Assembly (NCBI GenBank): GCA_043719555.1
Contig: JAYSTR010000120.1
Location: forward strand, 29,391 to 93,390
Direction of reading: 5' to 3'
Source of the DNA: UBA4416 sp043719555
GTDB lineage: Bacteria > Bacteroidota > Bacteroidia > B-17B0 > Aurantibacillaceae
Length of the DNA stretch: 64,000 nt
Position 1 is the stretch's first letter. The number at the start of each line of letters is the position of its first letter. The translations under genes were made by a program, and so were the position numbers. Below the pieces are notes generated by a model. It ran no database searches, was not told the origin of the DNA, and worked only from the letters and a program-made list of their open reading frames with translations. Positions 1 through 8,800 of the stretch are shown here, piece after piece.

Positions 1-419
1 CTATTTTCTGATTTTGTACATACTAATTCAAAAGAAAACTTCACATCTTTTGAAGTTATTTTATCACCCTTACTATCTGCAAAACAAACATCATCTTGGA
101 AAAAAGCATGTGTGTTTAAATGAAACGTAATTTGTTTTCCATCAGCAGAAATGTTCCATTTTTTAGCTAAGCCAGGCGATGGCTTTAATGTTTTTGCATC
201 TAATCGGATTAACCCTTCGTGTATTTGAGTTACAATTACACCTTCAGATTCCATAGTAATGGCGCAAGGCAGTAAGGTCTTTATTTCATTTGTACCCGGG
301 AACTTAAAGGAACCGCCATTTTTTTCAGAAAGTTTATGAGAATTTGAGTTGCTTGTGTTTTTACATGAAGTAAAAACAAGAAGGCTTATGATGATGAAGT
401 AAGAAAAAAAGTTTTTCAT
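1..419 (-). CDS. ABC transporter substrate-binding lipoprotein, SBP_bac_5 type (partial, N-terminus only)
   Basis: Reading the minus strand from the ATG at 419 gives about 139 residues before the window edge, so the C-terminal part is missing. The protein begins with a lysine, a hydrophobic stretch and a lipobox-like VFTSC, placing the lipidated cysteine at residue 19; it should be an outer- or inner-membrane-anchored lipoprotein. Downstream, the segments HEGLIRLDAKTLKPSPGLA, ISADGKQITFHL and ITSKDVKFSFELV match the start of family 5 extracellular solute-binding proteins (OppA/DppA-like), which carry oligopeptides or similar solutes to an ABC permease. The permease genes are not in the window. 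A -7 promoter box lies just upstream. The family call is firm; the substrate is unknown. Confidence 0.85.
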   Translation of the reverse strand, partial: MKNFFSYFIIISLLVFTSCKNTSNSNSHKLSEKNGGSFKFPGTNEIKTLLPCAITMESEGVIVTQIHEGLIRLDAKTLKPSPGLAKKWNISADGKQITFHLNTHAFFQDDVCFADSKGDKITSKDVKFSFELVCTKSEN

Positions 420-444
420 ATATCTATGAGTATTATAATGAATA

Positions 445-452
445 CAAAGTTA
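445..452 (-). promoter_or_regulatory. -7 promoter box for the peptide-binding lipoprotein gene
   Basis: On the minus strand this reads TAACTTTG, an exact match to the Bacteroidota -7 consensus TAnnTTTG, about 25 nt upstream of the ATG at 419. I do not see a good TTG -33 element at the usual 19-20 nt distance. Confidence 0.45.
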
Positions 453-616
453 AATTAGCAATGGCGTTAAAATATACAACTTTTTCTAATAAAAAAATAG
501 GCACAGTCTAATAACTACCTTCGGCTAACTTTTTTGCTTAAAGATAGGGAATAATCGACTATTTATAACAAATTGTAGTTAATTGGGCTTTTTTGTCAAA
601 AAAAGTGAATATAAAT

Positions 617-647
617 TTTGTTTTTTTCGAATATCGTATTAATATTG
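617..647 (+). promoter_or_regulatory. Candidate sigma-ABfr promoter for the 685 gene
   Basis: TTTG at 617-620, a 19-nt spacer, then TAATATTG at 640-647, one mismatch from TAnnTTTG. This is the Bacteroidota -33/-7 arrangement and would give a leader of roughly 30 nt before the ATG at 685. Confidence 0.45.
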
Positions 648-684
648 CAAGACCTTTTCCAAAAAGGAAAAAAACTAAATTACT

Positions 685-1494
685 ATGAAACAACTATATT
701 TTTTTATAATTCTTGTATCTTTCTTTGTTAGCAATGCTTTTGCTCAGGGAGGTGTGATAATTTTAGAAGGAAACTATCAAGGAAAAAACCTTTTTGTACA
801 AAACCCATTTGGTAGTGGCGGTGTAGGTTTTTGTATTTCTGAAGTTTTAGTAAATGGTAACATTACTACAGATGAGACTAACTCAAGCGCATTTGAAATA
901 GATTTTAAACCACATAAATTAAATATTGGCGATAAGGTTGAAATTAAAATTAAACATAAGGAAGACTGCAAACCAAAAGTATTAAATCCCGAAGTATTAA
1001 AACCAAAGAGCACATTCGAAGTTATTGCTATGACGGTTGATAAAGACGGAAATTTAAAATGGTCTACTAAATCTGAAACAGGAAAATTATCTTTTGCTGT
1101 TGAACAATTTCGTTGGAACAAATGGGTTAAAGTTGGTGAGGTTGATGGCGTTGGAACTCCGGCTACAAATAACTACACATTTAAAGTAACACCCCACTCT
1201 GGTAAAAATCAAATTCGTGTTCGCCAAACAGATTACAGTGGTCAACCACGTTTATCTAAACCAGTTGATTTTGTATCAGCAATAGCGGATATAACATTTG
1301 CGCCCGCTAAAGTTTCTAAAGAAATTAGTTTTGTGTCTGAAGGAAAGCCATCTGAAACGATGTACGAAATTTACGACCAATATGGTAACGTTGTAAAAAG
1401 AGGATTTGGCGCAACGATTGATGCTGCAAATTTAGCTAAAGGCGGTTACTTTTTAAATTTCGATAATAAAATGGGCGAGTTTATTAAAAAATAA
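685..1494 (+). CDS. Exported protein of unknown function, sorting-domain-like C-terminus
   Basis: 269 residues. It begins with a typical Sec signal peptide (MKQLYFFIILVSFFVSNAFA, cleavage expected after AFA at residue 20). The body is probably all beta strand: residues about 22-100 resemble a small beta-sandwich, and about 110-195 look like a second one with evenly spaced aromatic and valine residues. The last 65 residues (after DITFAPAKV) contain YEIYDQYGNVVKRG and LAKGGYFLNFDNK, which follow the strand pattern of T9SS type A sorting domains but lack the usual PNP motif. I do not recognise the family. A promoter and a strong terminator bracket it, so it is probably a single-gene transcript. 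The product is likely periplasmic or surface-exposed. Confidence 0.75.
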   Translation: MKQLYFFIILVSFFVSNAFAQGGVIILEGNYQGKNLFVQNPFGSGGVGFCISEVLVNGNITTDETNSSAFEIDFKPHKLNIGDKVEIKIKHKEDCKPKVLNPEVLKPKSTFEVIAMTVDKDGNLKWSTKSETGKLSFAVEQFRWNKWVKVGEVDGVGTPATNNYTFKVTPHSGKNQIRVRQTDYSGQPRLSKPVDFVSAIADITFAPAKVSKEISFVSEGKPSETMYEIYDQYGNVVKRGFGATIDAANLAKGGYFLNFDNKMGEFIKK

Positions 1495-1515
1495 ACTACA
1501 GTAAAATAATTATTT

Positions 1516-1542
1516 AAAACGCTCCATTTAGGAGCGTTTTTT
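1516..1542 (+). terminator. Rho-independent terminator after the 685 gene
   Basis: Perfect 10-bp stem: AAAACGCTCC at 1516-1525 and GGAGCGTTTT at 1531-1540, five-base loop, followed by a T-rich tract. Confidence 0.85.
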
Positions 1543-1569
1543 ATTAAAACTAATTTATAACTTTACAAT

Positions 1570-2082
1570 ATGTATTCAATTAAAGTAAACGGCAGCAAGG
1601 ATTTTAAAACAGAAATTACTTCTCAAAAAAACGAAGTTATATCAGGAACATTAAATGAAACGTCATTTGAAGCCAATATTATTAAGGTACGTGATAATGT
1701 ATACCACTTAGTTAAAGATAATACATCTTATAATTTGGAACTTGTTAAGCATTTACCCGAAGAAAAAAAGGTTGTTGTTAAAATCAACAATACTGTATAT
1801 ACATTAGACGTTAAGGATAAATACGATGAGCTTTTACATAGTTTAGGTTTAGATAACTTGGCAACCAAAAAAGTAAACGACGTTAAAGCACCAATGCCAG
1901 GCATGGTTTTGAATATTTTAGTTTCTGAAGGACAAGAAGTAAAAAAGGGAGATGCATTAATTATTTTGGAAGCTATGAAAATGGAAAACATTTTAAAATC
2001 GCCAACAGATGGCATCATAAAAAAAATCGCCATCAATAAGGGAGTTGCGGTAGAGAAAAATCAACTATTAATTCAATTTTAA
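1570..2082 (+). CDS. Biotin carboxyl carrier protein of an acyl-CoA carboxylase or decarboxylase
   Basis: 170 residues. The C-terminal 70 residues form a biotinyl/lipoyl domain: APMPGMVLNILVSEGQEV, then the biotinylation motif EAMKMEN with the target lysine at residue 137, then a matching second half ending LLIQF. The first 100 residues resemble the linker domain found in front of the biotin domain in propionyl-/acetyl-CoA carboxylase-type enzymes, not the Pro/Ala-rich linker of AccB. It should carry carboxybiotin between a biotin carboxylase and a carboxyltransferase, neither of which is in the window. The stop codon abuts the ATG of the next gene at 2083, so the two are translated from one mRNA. 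It is cytoplasmic. Which acyl-CoA it serves cannot be read from the sequence. Confidence 0.88.
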   Translation: MYSIKVNGSKDFKTEITSQKNEVISGTLNETSFEANIIKVRDNVYHLVKDNTSYNLELVKHLPEEKKVVVKINNTVYTLDVKDKYDELLHSLGLDNLATKKVNDVKAPMPGMVLNILVSEGQEVKKGDALIILEAMKMENILKSPTDGIIKKIAINKGVAVEKNQLLIQF

Positions 2083-2817
2083 ATGGATAATCGCAGAGAG
2101 TTTTTTAAAAAACTTAGTTTATTTGGGCTATCAGGATTAGCCACTAAATTGGTAAGCAAGGAGCAGATCCAAGCACTTGAAACTCTTGCTAATAAATCAG
2201 ACACTACTAATGTACCTTTTGTATTGCCAAAATTATCGTACGCTTATAATGCCTTAGAACCGTTTATTGATGAACAAACGATGATTATTCATCACACAAA
2301 GCATCATCAGGCTTATATTGACAAATTAAACAAGGCTATAGAAAACAGTGGTGGTAAATTTAATTTAGAAGAATCTTTTAAAACTATTTCAAAAACAGAA
2401 ACTGTAATTCGTAATAATGCAGGAGGACATTATAACCATAGTTTATTTTGGGAATTATTGAAACCAAACCCGAATTCTAACACAAATCATCCGACTGGAA
2501 AATTGGCTGATTTAATCATTAAAGAATACAAGACATTAGAAGAATTTAAAAAAGAGTTTTCTGAAAAAGCACTTAAAATATTTGGAAGCGGATGGTGCTG
2601 GTTAATTATACAAGAAGGTAAATTAAGGATTGCCACAACTTCAAACCAAGATAACCCCTTAATGGATGTCGCTCAGGACCAAGGAAAACCGATTTTAGCC
2701 TTAGATGTTTGGGAACACGCCTATTATTTGAAATACCAAAACAAACGCGCTGATTATATTGCTAATTGGTGGAATATTGTAAATTGGACAAAAGCAGAAG
2801 AATTAGCTTCCCTGTAA
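2083..2817 (+). CDS. Superoxide dismutase (Fe/Mn family) with Tat-like leader
   Basis: 244 residues. Residues 45-240 form a complete Fe/Mn superoxide dismutase, which converts superoxide to peroxide and oxygen. Expected metal ligands are present: His70 (IIHHTKHH), His119 (GGHYNHSLFW), Asp208 and His212 (ALDVWEHAYY). The protein is longer than the usual ~200 residues because of a 45-residue leader starting MDNRREFFKKLSLFGLSG. This has the twin-arginine RREFFKK motif and a short hydrophobic stretch, so export of the folded enzyme by Tat is likely; no clear AxA cleavage site follows. It directly abuts the biotin carrier gene, an unusual partner. Fe or Mn preference cannot be decided by eye. Confidence 0.9.
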   Translation: MDNRREFFKKLSLFGLSGLATKLVSKEQIQALETLANKSDTTNVPFVLPKLSYAYNALEPFIDEQTMIIHHTKHHQAYIDKLNKAIENSGGKFNLEESFKTISKTETVIRNNAGGHYNHSLFWELLKPNPNSNTNHPTGKLADLIIKEYKTLEEFKKEFSEKALKIFGSGWCWLIIQEGKLRIATTSNQDNPLMDVAQDQGKPILALDVWEHAYYLKYQNKRADYIANWWNIVNWTKAEELASL

Positions 2818-2891
2818 AAAACAGTTAAAATACATTTTGTAGATTTTCGGTAGTTAAATTTTTTCTGTATATATTTATAAAAAATATAAAC

Positions 2892-5711
2892 ATGAAAAAA
2901 CTTTACAAAACAATTTTAGGATTAGTTTTAGCAACTAGCGCTAATTTTTCAGCTAATGCGCAAGTTTCTGCGTATGCATTTAACCAATCTTCCACATCTT
3001 ACAGTGCTATAAGTTCAGGAACGGTTTTAGCAACGGCTACTGGAACAAATGCAGCAGGAACCATAGATGATGCTGTTTACAATTTACCAACAGGGACATT
3101 TCCTTTTTCTTTTATCTATAACAATATAGCCTACACCGGCTGTAATGCGAGCTCTAATGGCTTTATTACTTTTGGAACAACAGCACCTGGTTTAACCAAT
3201 TACACACCAATTAGCGGAGCGGCCCTGTTTGCTGGATCTATTTCTGCATGGGGTGGAGATTTAAATTCTATGTTTAGTGCCGGTACAAGTTCATTAACAG
3301 GCGAATTAAGATATGATATCATTGGATTGGCTCCTAACAGAGAAGTTGTTTTTCAATATACTAATTGGCGACCTTCTTATGCAACAAGTACCACTAATAT
3401 TTTTGGTATGAATTTTCAAATTCGTTTACAAGAAACATCAAATAAAATTTCGATAGTTTATGGCTCAAACGCTTATGTTGTGGGTTCTACCAACATTACA
3501 GGCACTCGTCAAATTGGATTAAGAGGAGCTGGTAATACAGATTTTAATTGTAGAAGTAATTCGGGAACTGTTTTATTTACTTCATCAACTAATGGATTAA
3601 CAAATGCCGCAACTCAAACATATAGTACAACAGGAACTACCCCAGGCATGCCAGTTAGCGGTTTAATGTATGAGTGGACACCACCAACACCTTGTTCTGG
3701 AACGCCAAATGCAGGAACGGCAATTAGTAGTTTAACATCAGTTTGTACAGCTACTAACATTAACTTAAATCTTTCAGGATCTACGTCAGGAGTTACAGGA
3801 TTAACATATCAATGGTTTTCTTCTCCAGATGGTAGTGCTTGGTCTCCTATTAGCTCTGCAACAACGATTGCTACAACCCAATCTGTTTCTTCAACAACAT
3901 ATTTTCAGTGTGTTGTAAGTTGTGGAAGTAACACAACAGCATCAACTCCAGTTCAAATTCAGATTGCTACAACAACAACAAATACAGTTCCTTATTTTGA
4001 GGGGTTTGAATCAACAGTAGTTGGTCAGTTGCCAAATTGCTCTTGGGCAAAAACAGGAGATTGGACAACAAATACAGGGACACAAACAAACAATCGTTTT
4101 CCACGTACAGGAACAAAATACGCACATACATCTTGGAGTACCATAGTAGGTGGCGATTACATTTATTCAAATGGCATTCAATTAACAGCTGGAGTTAGCT
4201 ATAGTGCAAATGCGTTTTATGTAGTTGATGGCGCAGCAGGTTGGGATGAAGTAAGCATGTTATATGGTACCTCTCAATCTACAACGGGCTTAGTAAATAT
4301 TGCATCACAATTTAGTTTAACCAACATGAGTTATATGCCTATTAACGGAACATTTAGTGTTGGAGTTTCTGGTATTTATTATTTAGCGTTTAAAGCAATT
4401 GCACCAACTACTACTCCTTGGTATTTATCAATTGATGATATTAGTTTAGAACTTGCGCCAAGCTGCGTAACACCTCCTGCTCTAGGATCAATCAGTGGCA
4501 CAACATCTTTAAATATTGGTTCATCTGCAAGTTTTTCTGTTTCTGCATTAACGGGGAATATTCAATGGTATCAAGGTGCTTCGGCAACAGGACCATGGAA
4601 TGTTATTTCAACAGCTACAACAAACCCAGCTAATATTACATTTAATACTGCGGGAACAGTATTTTTATCAGCTATTGCATCTAATCCTGGATGTTTAAAC
4701 GACACAACCAATAGTTCATATCAAATAACAGTATTGTTTCCTGGTAATGATGTTTGTGATGCTATAGCATTAAGTATAGGAGCATCTACCGTAAAATATA
4801 GTTTATATGGTGCTAATTCTCAAGCAGGAGAAGTTACTCCTCCAGGAACAGGTTGTTCTACAAATAATTCATGGTGTGCAGCTAATACATTACATAATAC
4901 TCGTTGGTTTAGTTTTGTTGCTCCAGCATCAGGAAATGTTACAGTTCAATCTCCAGGTTTTGATACCCAGTTGGCTGTTTGGAAAACATCATCTTGCGCT
5001 AATTTAATTGGACATGCGACGCCAACAGCACCAGCTACAGCAACTTTAATTGCTGCAAATGACGATGATGCAAATTACACAACGCATAGTGGAGTTAATT
5101 TTTCGTCGTATGTTACGGCAGGTTGTTTAACCCCAGGCGCAACTTATTTTATCCAATTAGATTCTTATGATCCAGCACTAATAACAGATTCGACTTTAGT
5201 TTTAGTAATGGACGCCGGTATGTTTACTGCCGTTGCAACATCTACAGATGCTACTTGTGGTACTTGTGCAGATGGTACGGGTGATGTAACTGCTACAGGT
5301 GGGGTTGCTCCATTTACTTATTTATGGTCTGATGCTTTTGCTTCTACAAGTAGCACGGTTTACAGCTTAACTCCAGGATGTTACACGGTAACAATTACTG
5401 ATGCTTTTGCTTGCCAAGCTTCTCAAACAGTTTGTGTTGGATTTGCTACAGGTATAAAATCATTAACTAAAACAGCAGGTATTTCAATTTTCCCTAACCC
5501 AACAAATGGTTTAGTTACAATTGAAGTTGTTCAAACATTAGTTCACGCAACAATTGAAGTATATGATGCTGTTGGAAAATTAGCAATTAAAGAGTTGTTA
5601 ACTAAAAATAACTCAACACTAGATTTTTCTAAATTGCAAGAAGGAATTTATATTTATAAAATTATCAATGATAAATCTGTTGTAAAAACAGGAAAACTAA
5701 TTAAACAATAA
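2892..5711 (+). CDS. T9SS-secreted surface protein, type A sorting domain
   Basis: 939 residues with a Sec signal peptide (cleavage after ANA, about residue 23) and a T9SS type A sorting domain at 864-939 (begins ISIFPNPTNG, ends KTGKLIKQ). The middle is beta-rich, Ser/Thr/Asn/Gly-rich and low in charge. A segment around 370-525 starts PYFEGFE and contains WYLSIDDISL, the pattern of MAM-like or jelly-roll domains in Bacteroidota secreted proteins. Residues about 620-770 have spaced cysteines and WFSFVAPASG. At about 785-850 one SprB-like repeat carries extra cysteines (CGTCADGTGDVT). It is a tandem paralogue of the next gene, nearly colinear except for that gene's added repeats. Probable role: adhesin or matrix protein; no enzyme motif is seen. 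Confidence 0.85.
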   Translation: MKKLYKTILGLVLATSANFSANAQVSAYAFNQSSTSYSAISSGTVLATATGTNAAGTIDDAVYNLPTGTFPFSFIYNNIAYTGCNASSNGFITFGTTAPGLTNYTPISGAALFAGSISAWGGDLNSMFSAGTSSLTGELRYDIIGLAPNREVVFQYTNWRPSYATSTTNIFGMNFQIRLQETSNKISIVYGSNAYVVGSTNITGTRQIGLRGAGNTDFNCRSNSGTVLFTSSTNGLTNAATQTYSTTGTTPGMPVSGLMYEWTPPTPCSGTPNAGTAISSLTSVCTATNINLNLSGSTSGVTGLTYQWFSSPDGSAWSPISSATTIATTQSVSSTTYFQCVVSCGSNTTASTPVQIQIATTTTNTVPYFEGFESTVVGQLPNCSWAKTGDWTTNTGTQTNNRFPRTGTKYAHTSWSTIVGGDYIYSNGIQLTAGVSYSANAFYVVDGAAGWDEVSMLYGTSQSTTGLVNIASQFSLTNMSYMPINGTFSVGVSGIYYLAFKAIAPTTTPWYLSIDDISLELAPSCVTPPALGSISGTTSLNIGSSASFSVSALTGNIQWYQGASATGPWNVISTATTNPANITFNTAGTVFLSAIASNPGCLNDTTNSSYQITVLFPGNDVCDAIALSIGASTVKYSLYGANSQAGEVTPPGTGCSTNNSWCAANTLHNTRWFSFVAPASGNVTVQSPGFDTQLAVWKTSSCANLIGHATPTAPATATLIAANDDDANYTTHSGVNFSSYVTAGCLTPGATYFIQLDSYDPALITDSTLVLVMDAGMFTAVATSTDATCGTCADGTGDVTATGGVAPFTYLWSDAFASTSSTVYSLTPGCYTVTITDAFACQASQTVCVGFATGIKSLTKTAGISIFPNPTNGLVTIEVVQTLVHATIEVYDAVGKLAIKELLTKNNSTLDFSKLQEGIYIYKIINDKSVVKTGKLIKQ

Positions 5712-5735
5712 GTTACTTTATATAATTTTAATTTT

Positions 5736-5769
5736 AAAAGTCCTGTGTTAAATATCACAGGACTTTTTT
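5736..5769 (+). terminator. Rho-independent terminator after the first T9SS paralogue
   Basis: 12-bp stem AAAAGTCCTGTG (5736-5747) with CACAGGACTTTT (5756-5767), eight-base loop, T-run. Confidence 0.9.
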
Positions 5770-5837
5770 AGTTAAAAATCGAATTAAAATGCGCTTGTAT
5801 CTTGTATTTGCTTAATTTAGTATATTAAAATATTTCA

Positions 5838-8800
5838 ATGAAAAAATTACAAAAACTTAGTTTAATTTTTGCTCTTATTTTTAGTTTAACAACAAAAGCA
5901 CAAGTATCAGCCTACGCTTTTACTCAAAATACTGGAACTTACACAGCTATTTCATCAGGAACAATAGTAGCATCGGCAACAGCTACGACTGATATTGGAA
6001 GTTTGGATAACGCAGTGTTTAATTTAACAACTGGAAGTTTTCCTTTTACGTTTATGTTTAACGGAGTGGGTTACACGGGTTGTAATATTAGTTCCAACGG
6101 TTTTATCACTTTTGGCACTACAGCTCCATTAACTACTAATGTTTTACCGCTAAGTAGTTCGGCAGCGTATTCAGGGGTTATTTCAGCCTGGGGTGGAGAT
6201 TTAACATCAATGTATAGTGTAGGAACAGGTTCTTTATCAGGAGAAATTAGAGTCGAAGTTGTAGGCATAGCTCCAAATAGAGAAGTGGTAATTCAATATA
6301 AAAACTGGCGCCCAGCTTATTCAACGAGTCAAACCAATGTCTATAAATTAAATTTTCAAATTCGTTTGCAAGAAACAACGAATAATGTTATAATTGTTTA
6401 TGGACCAATGGGATATGTATTAGGCTCAGCAGCTATAACTAGCGCACGTCAAATTGGATTAAGAGGAACAACAAACACTGATTTTAACAATCGCACAAAC
6501 ACATCGACTGTAAAATTTATTAATGCTATAAGTGGTACTGTTAATTCAGCAACACAAACTTATAGCACAACAGGCACTACACCAGCAATGCCAATAGATG
6601 GGTTAATTTATAAATGGACGCCATCTACAGCCTGCACAGGAGTTCCAAATGCAGGAACTGCAACATCCTCAACAACATTATTCTGCAGTGCAGTTACAAC
6701 TACACTAAACTTAACAGGTTCTACTAGTGGCGTAACGGGATTAAATTATTTATGGTATTCATCACCAAACGGAAGTTCCTGGGCAGCAATACCAACAGCT
6801 ACTACAATGTTATCAATACAAACAATCACAGCTACTACATATTTTAGGTGTGCTGTTTCATGTGGATCTAATACATCAACATCTACAGCTATACAAATTA
6901 CTAAGCAAGGAGTATCAGCTAGTACGGTTCCTTATACAGAAGGATTCGAAGGTATTATTAACGACAATGATTTACCAAATTGTTCATGGGCGGTTTCTGA
7001 TCCTTTGGTGTGTTTAACAAATACAACTACTGGAAGCAACAATAGAATTCCGTTATCAGGCTCTAAATTTGCTACCTTTAAGTTTGGTACTAATATAACA
7101 GGCGATTATTTTTATACAAATGCGATACAACTTACTGCAGGTGTAAAATATTTAGCCGAAACTAATTATGTGACTGATGGCGCTGATGGTTGGAACCAAT
7201 TTAGAATACTTTACGGAACAACACAAACAACTACAGGATTAACTTCTATTGCAGCTGTTACCGGAACCTTAAATAACATGACTTATAATAATTTATCAGG
7301 AACGTTTAGTGTATCTACAACAGGGCCATATTATTTAGCATTTAAAGCGATAGGAGATGCTAGCCCGAATTGGTATTTAAGTATGGATGATATTAGTTTA
7401 ACAGTTGCACCCGTTTGCACCACCACGCCTTTAGCTGGAAGTATATTGGGACCAAACTTAGTTAATACAAATACACCAAATAGTTACACAGTATCTCCAT
7501 CTGCTGGAAATGTGCAATGGTATAAAGGGTTTTCAGTTAACGGCCCTTGGAATGCCATTAGTGGAGCAACAAATAACCCACAAAATTTATCAGAATCATC
7601 AATGGGAAATGTTTACTATACGGTTGTTGCAAAATCGCCTGGATGCTTAAGTGACACAGCTAATACACCTCTTTTAGTTAATGTTATGTTATTAGGAGAT
7701 GATGTTTGTAGCGCCATACCATTAACAATGGGCGCTTCTTCAGTAAAATACGAACTAAGTAATGCAACGGTTGAAACAAATGAAGTCTCACCAATAGGAA
7801 CAAATTGCACGTCAAACACAGATTGGTGTAATAATAATTTGGATAATACGATGTGGTTTTCATTTGTAGCTCCAAGTTCGGGAAATGTAAGTATACAATC
7901 GCCAAGCTTTGATACACAATTAGCATTATGGAAAACAAATACATGTAATGGATTATTATCTGCATCAACAGCTACGTTAATTGCTGCTAATGATGATGAT
8001 GTGAGTTATAGTGCGCATGGAGGTGTTCAATTCTCATCGTATTTAACAGCATCATGTTTAACTCCAGGAACTACGTATTACATACAATTAGATTCTGATG
8101 GAGCGGCGCCTTATACGGACTCTACAAAAATTATCATTACAGATAAAGGAGCTTTAAACTTAGCTTTTACTGGCTTAGCAACAAGTTATTGTATGCCCGC
8201 AGCAACTGCAACATTAACACCATCTTTAGTGGGGGGCATATTTACAATTAACACAAGTACTACAGCGGTAACAGAATTTACACCGTCGGTTGCTGGTACT
8301 TATACGATTACTTACACATTAGGTAGTTGTGGTTCGTCATCGTCTGTAACCATTGTTAAAGCTTCTCCAACTTTAACTTTAACAGGCACTAGTGCGCCCA
8401 TTTGTTTTGGTTCAACTGCAACATTTACTATTGCAGGAGCGAGTACTTATACGTGGTCACCAATAGGAGGTAATGGTACAACAGCTTCATTTAGTCCAAC
8501 TACATCAACTAATTATACCGTAACTGGTACAGGAACCAACACCTGTAAATCAAAAGTAATTGCAAGTGTAACAGTAACATCAGCCTCAACCGTATCGGCT
8601 ACTGCATCAACAGCAACAATTTGTAGCGGAGCTAGTGTAACTTTAACAGCAAATGGCGCAACAAGTTATACGTGGAATCCTGCGGGGAGTAATGCAACTA
8701 CAATTTTAGTAACTCCAAGTATCACAACAACCTATACACTATTTGGCAAAACAGGCACTTGTACTTATTCTAATCAAATTACGATTAATGTTAATGCAAC

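Noticed and set aside
777..1121. 114-codon minus-strand frame inside the 685 gene
   Set aside because: Antisense shadow of a gene with a clear signal peptide, promoter and terminator.
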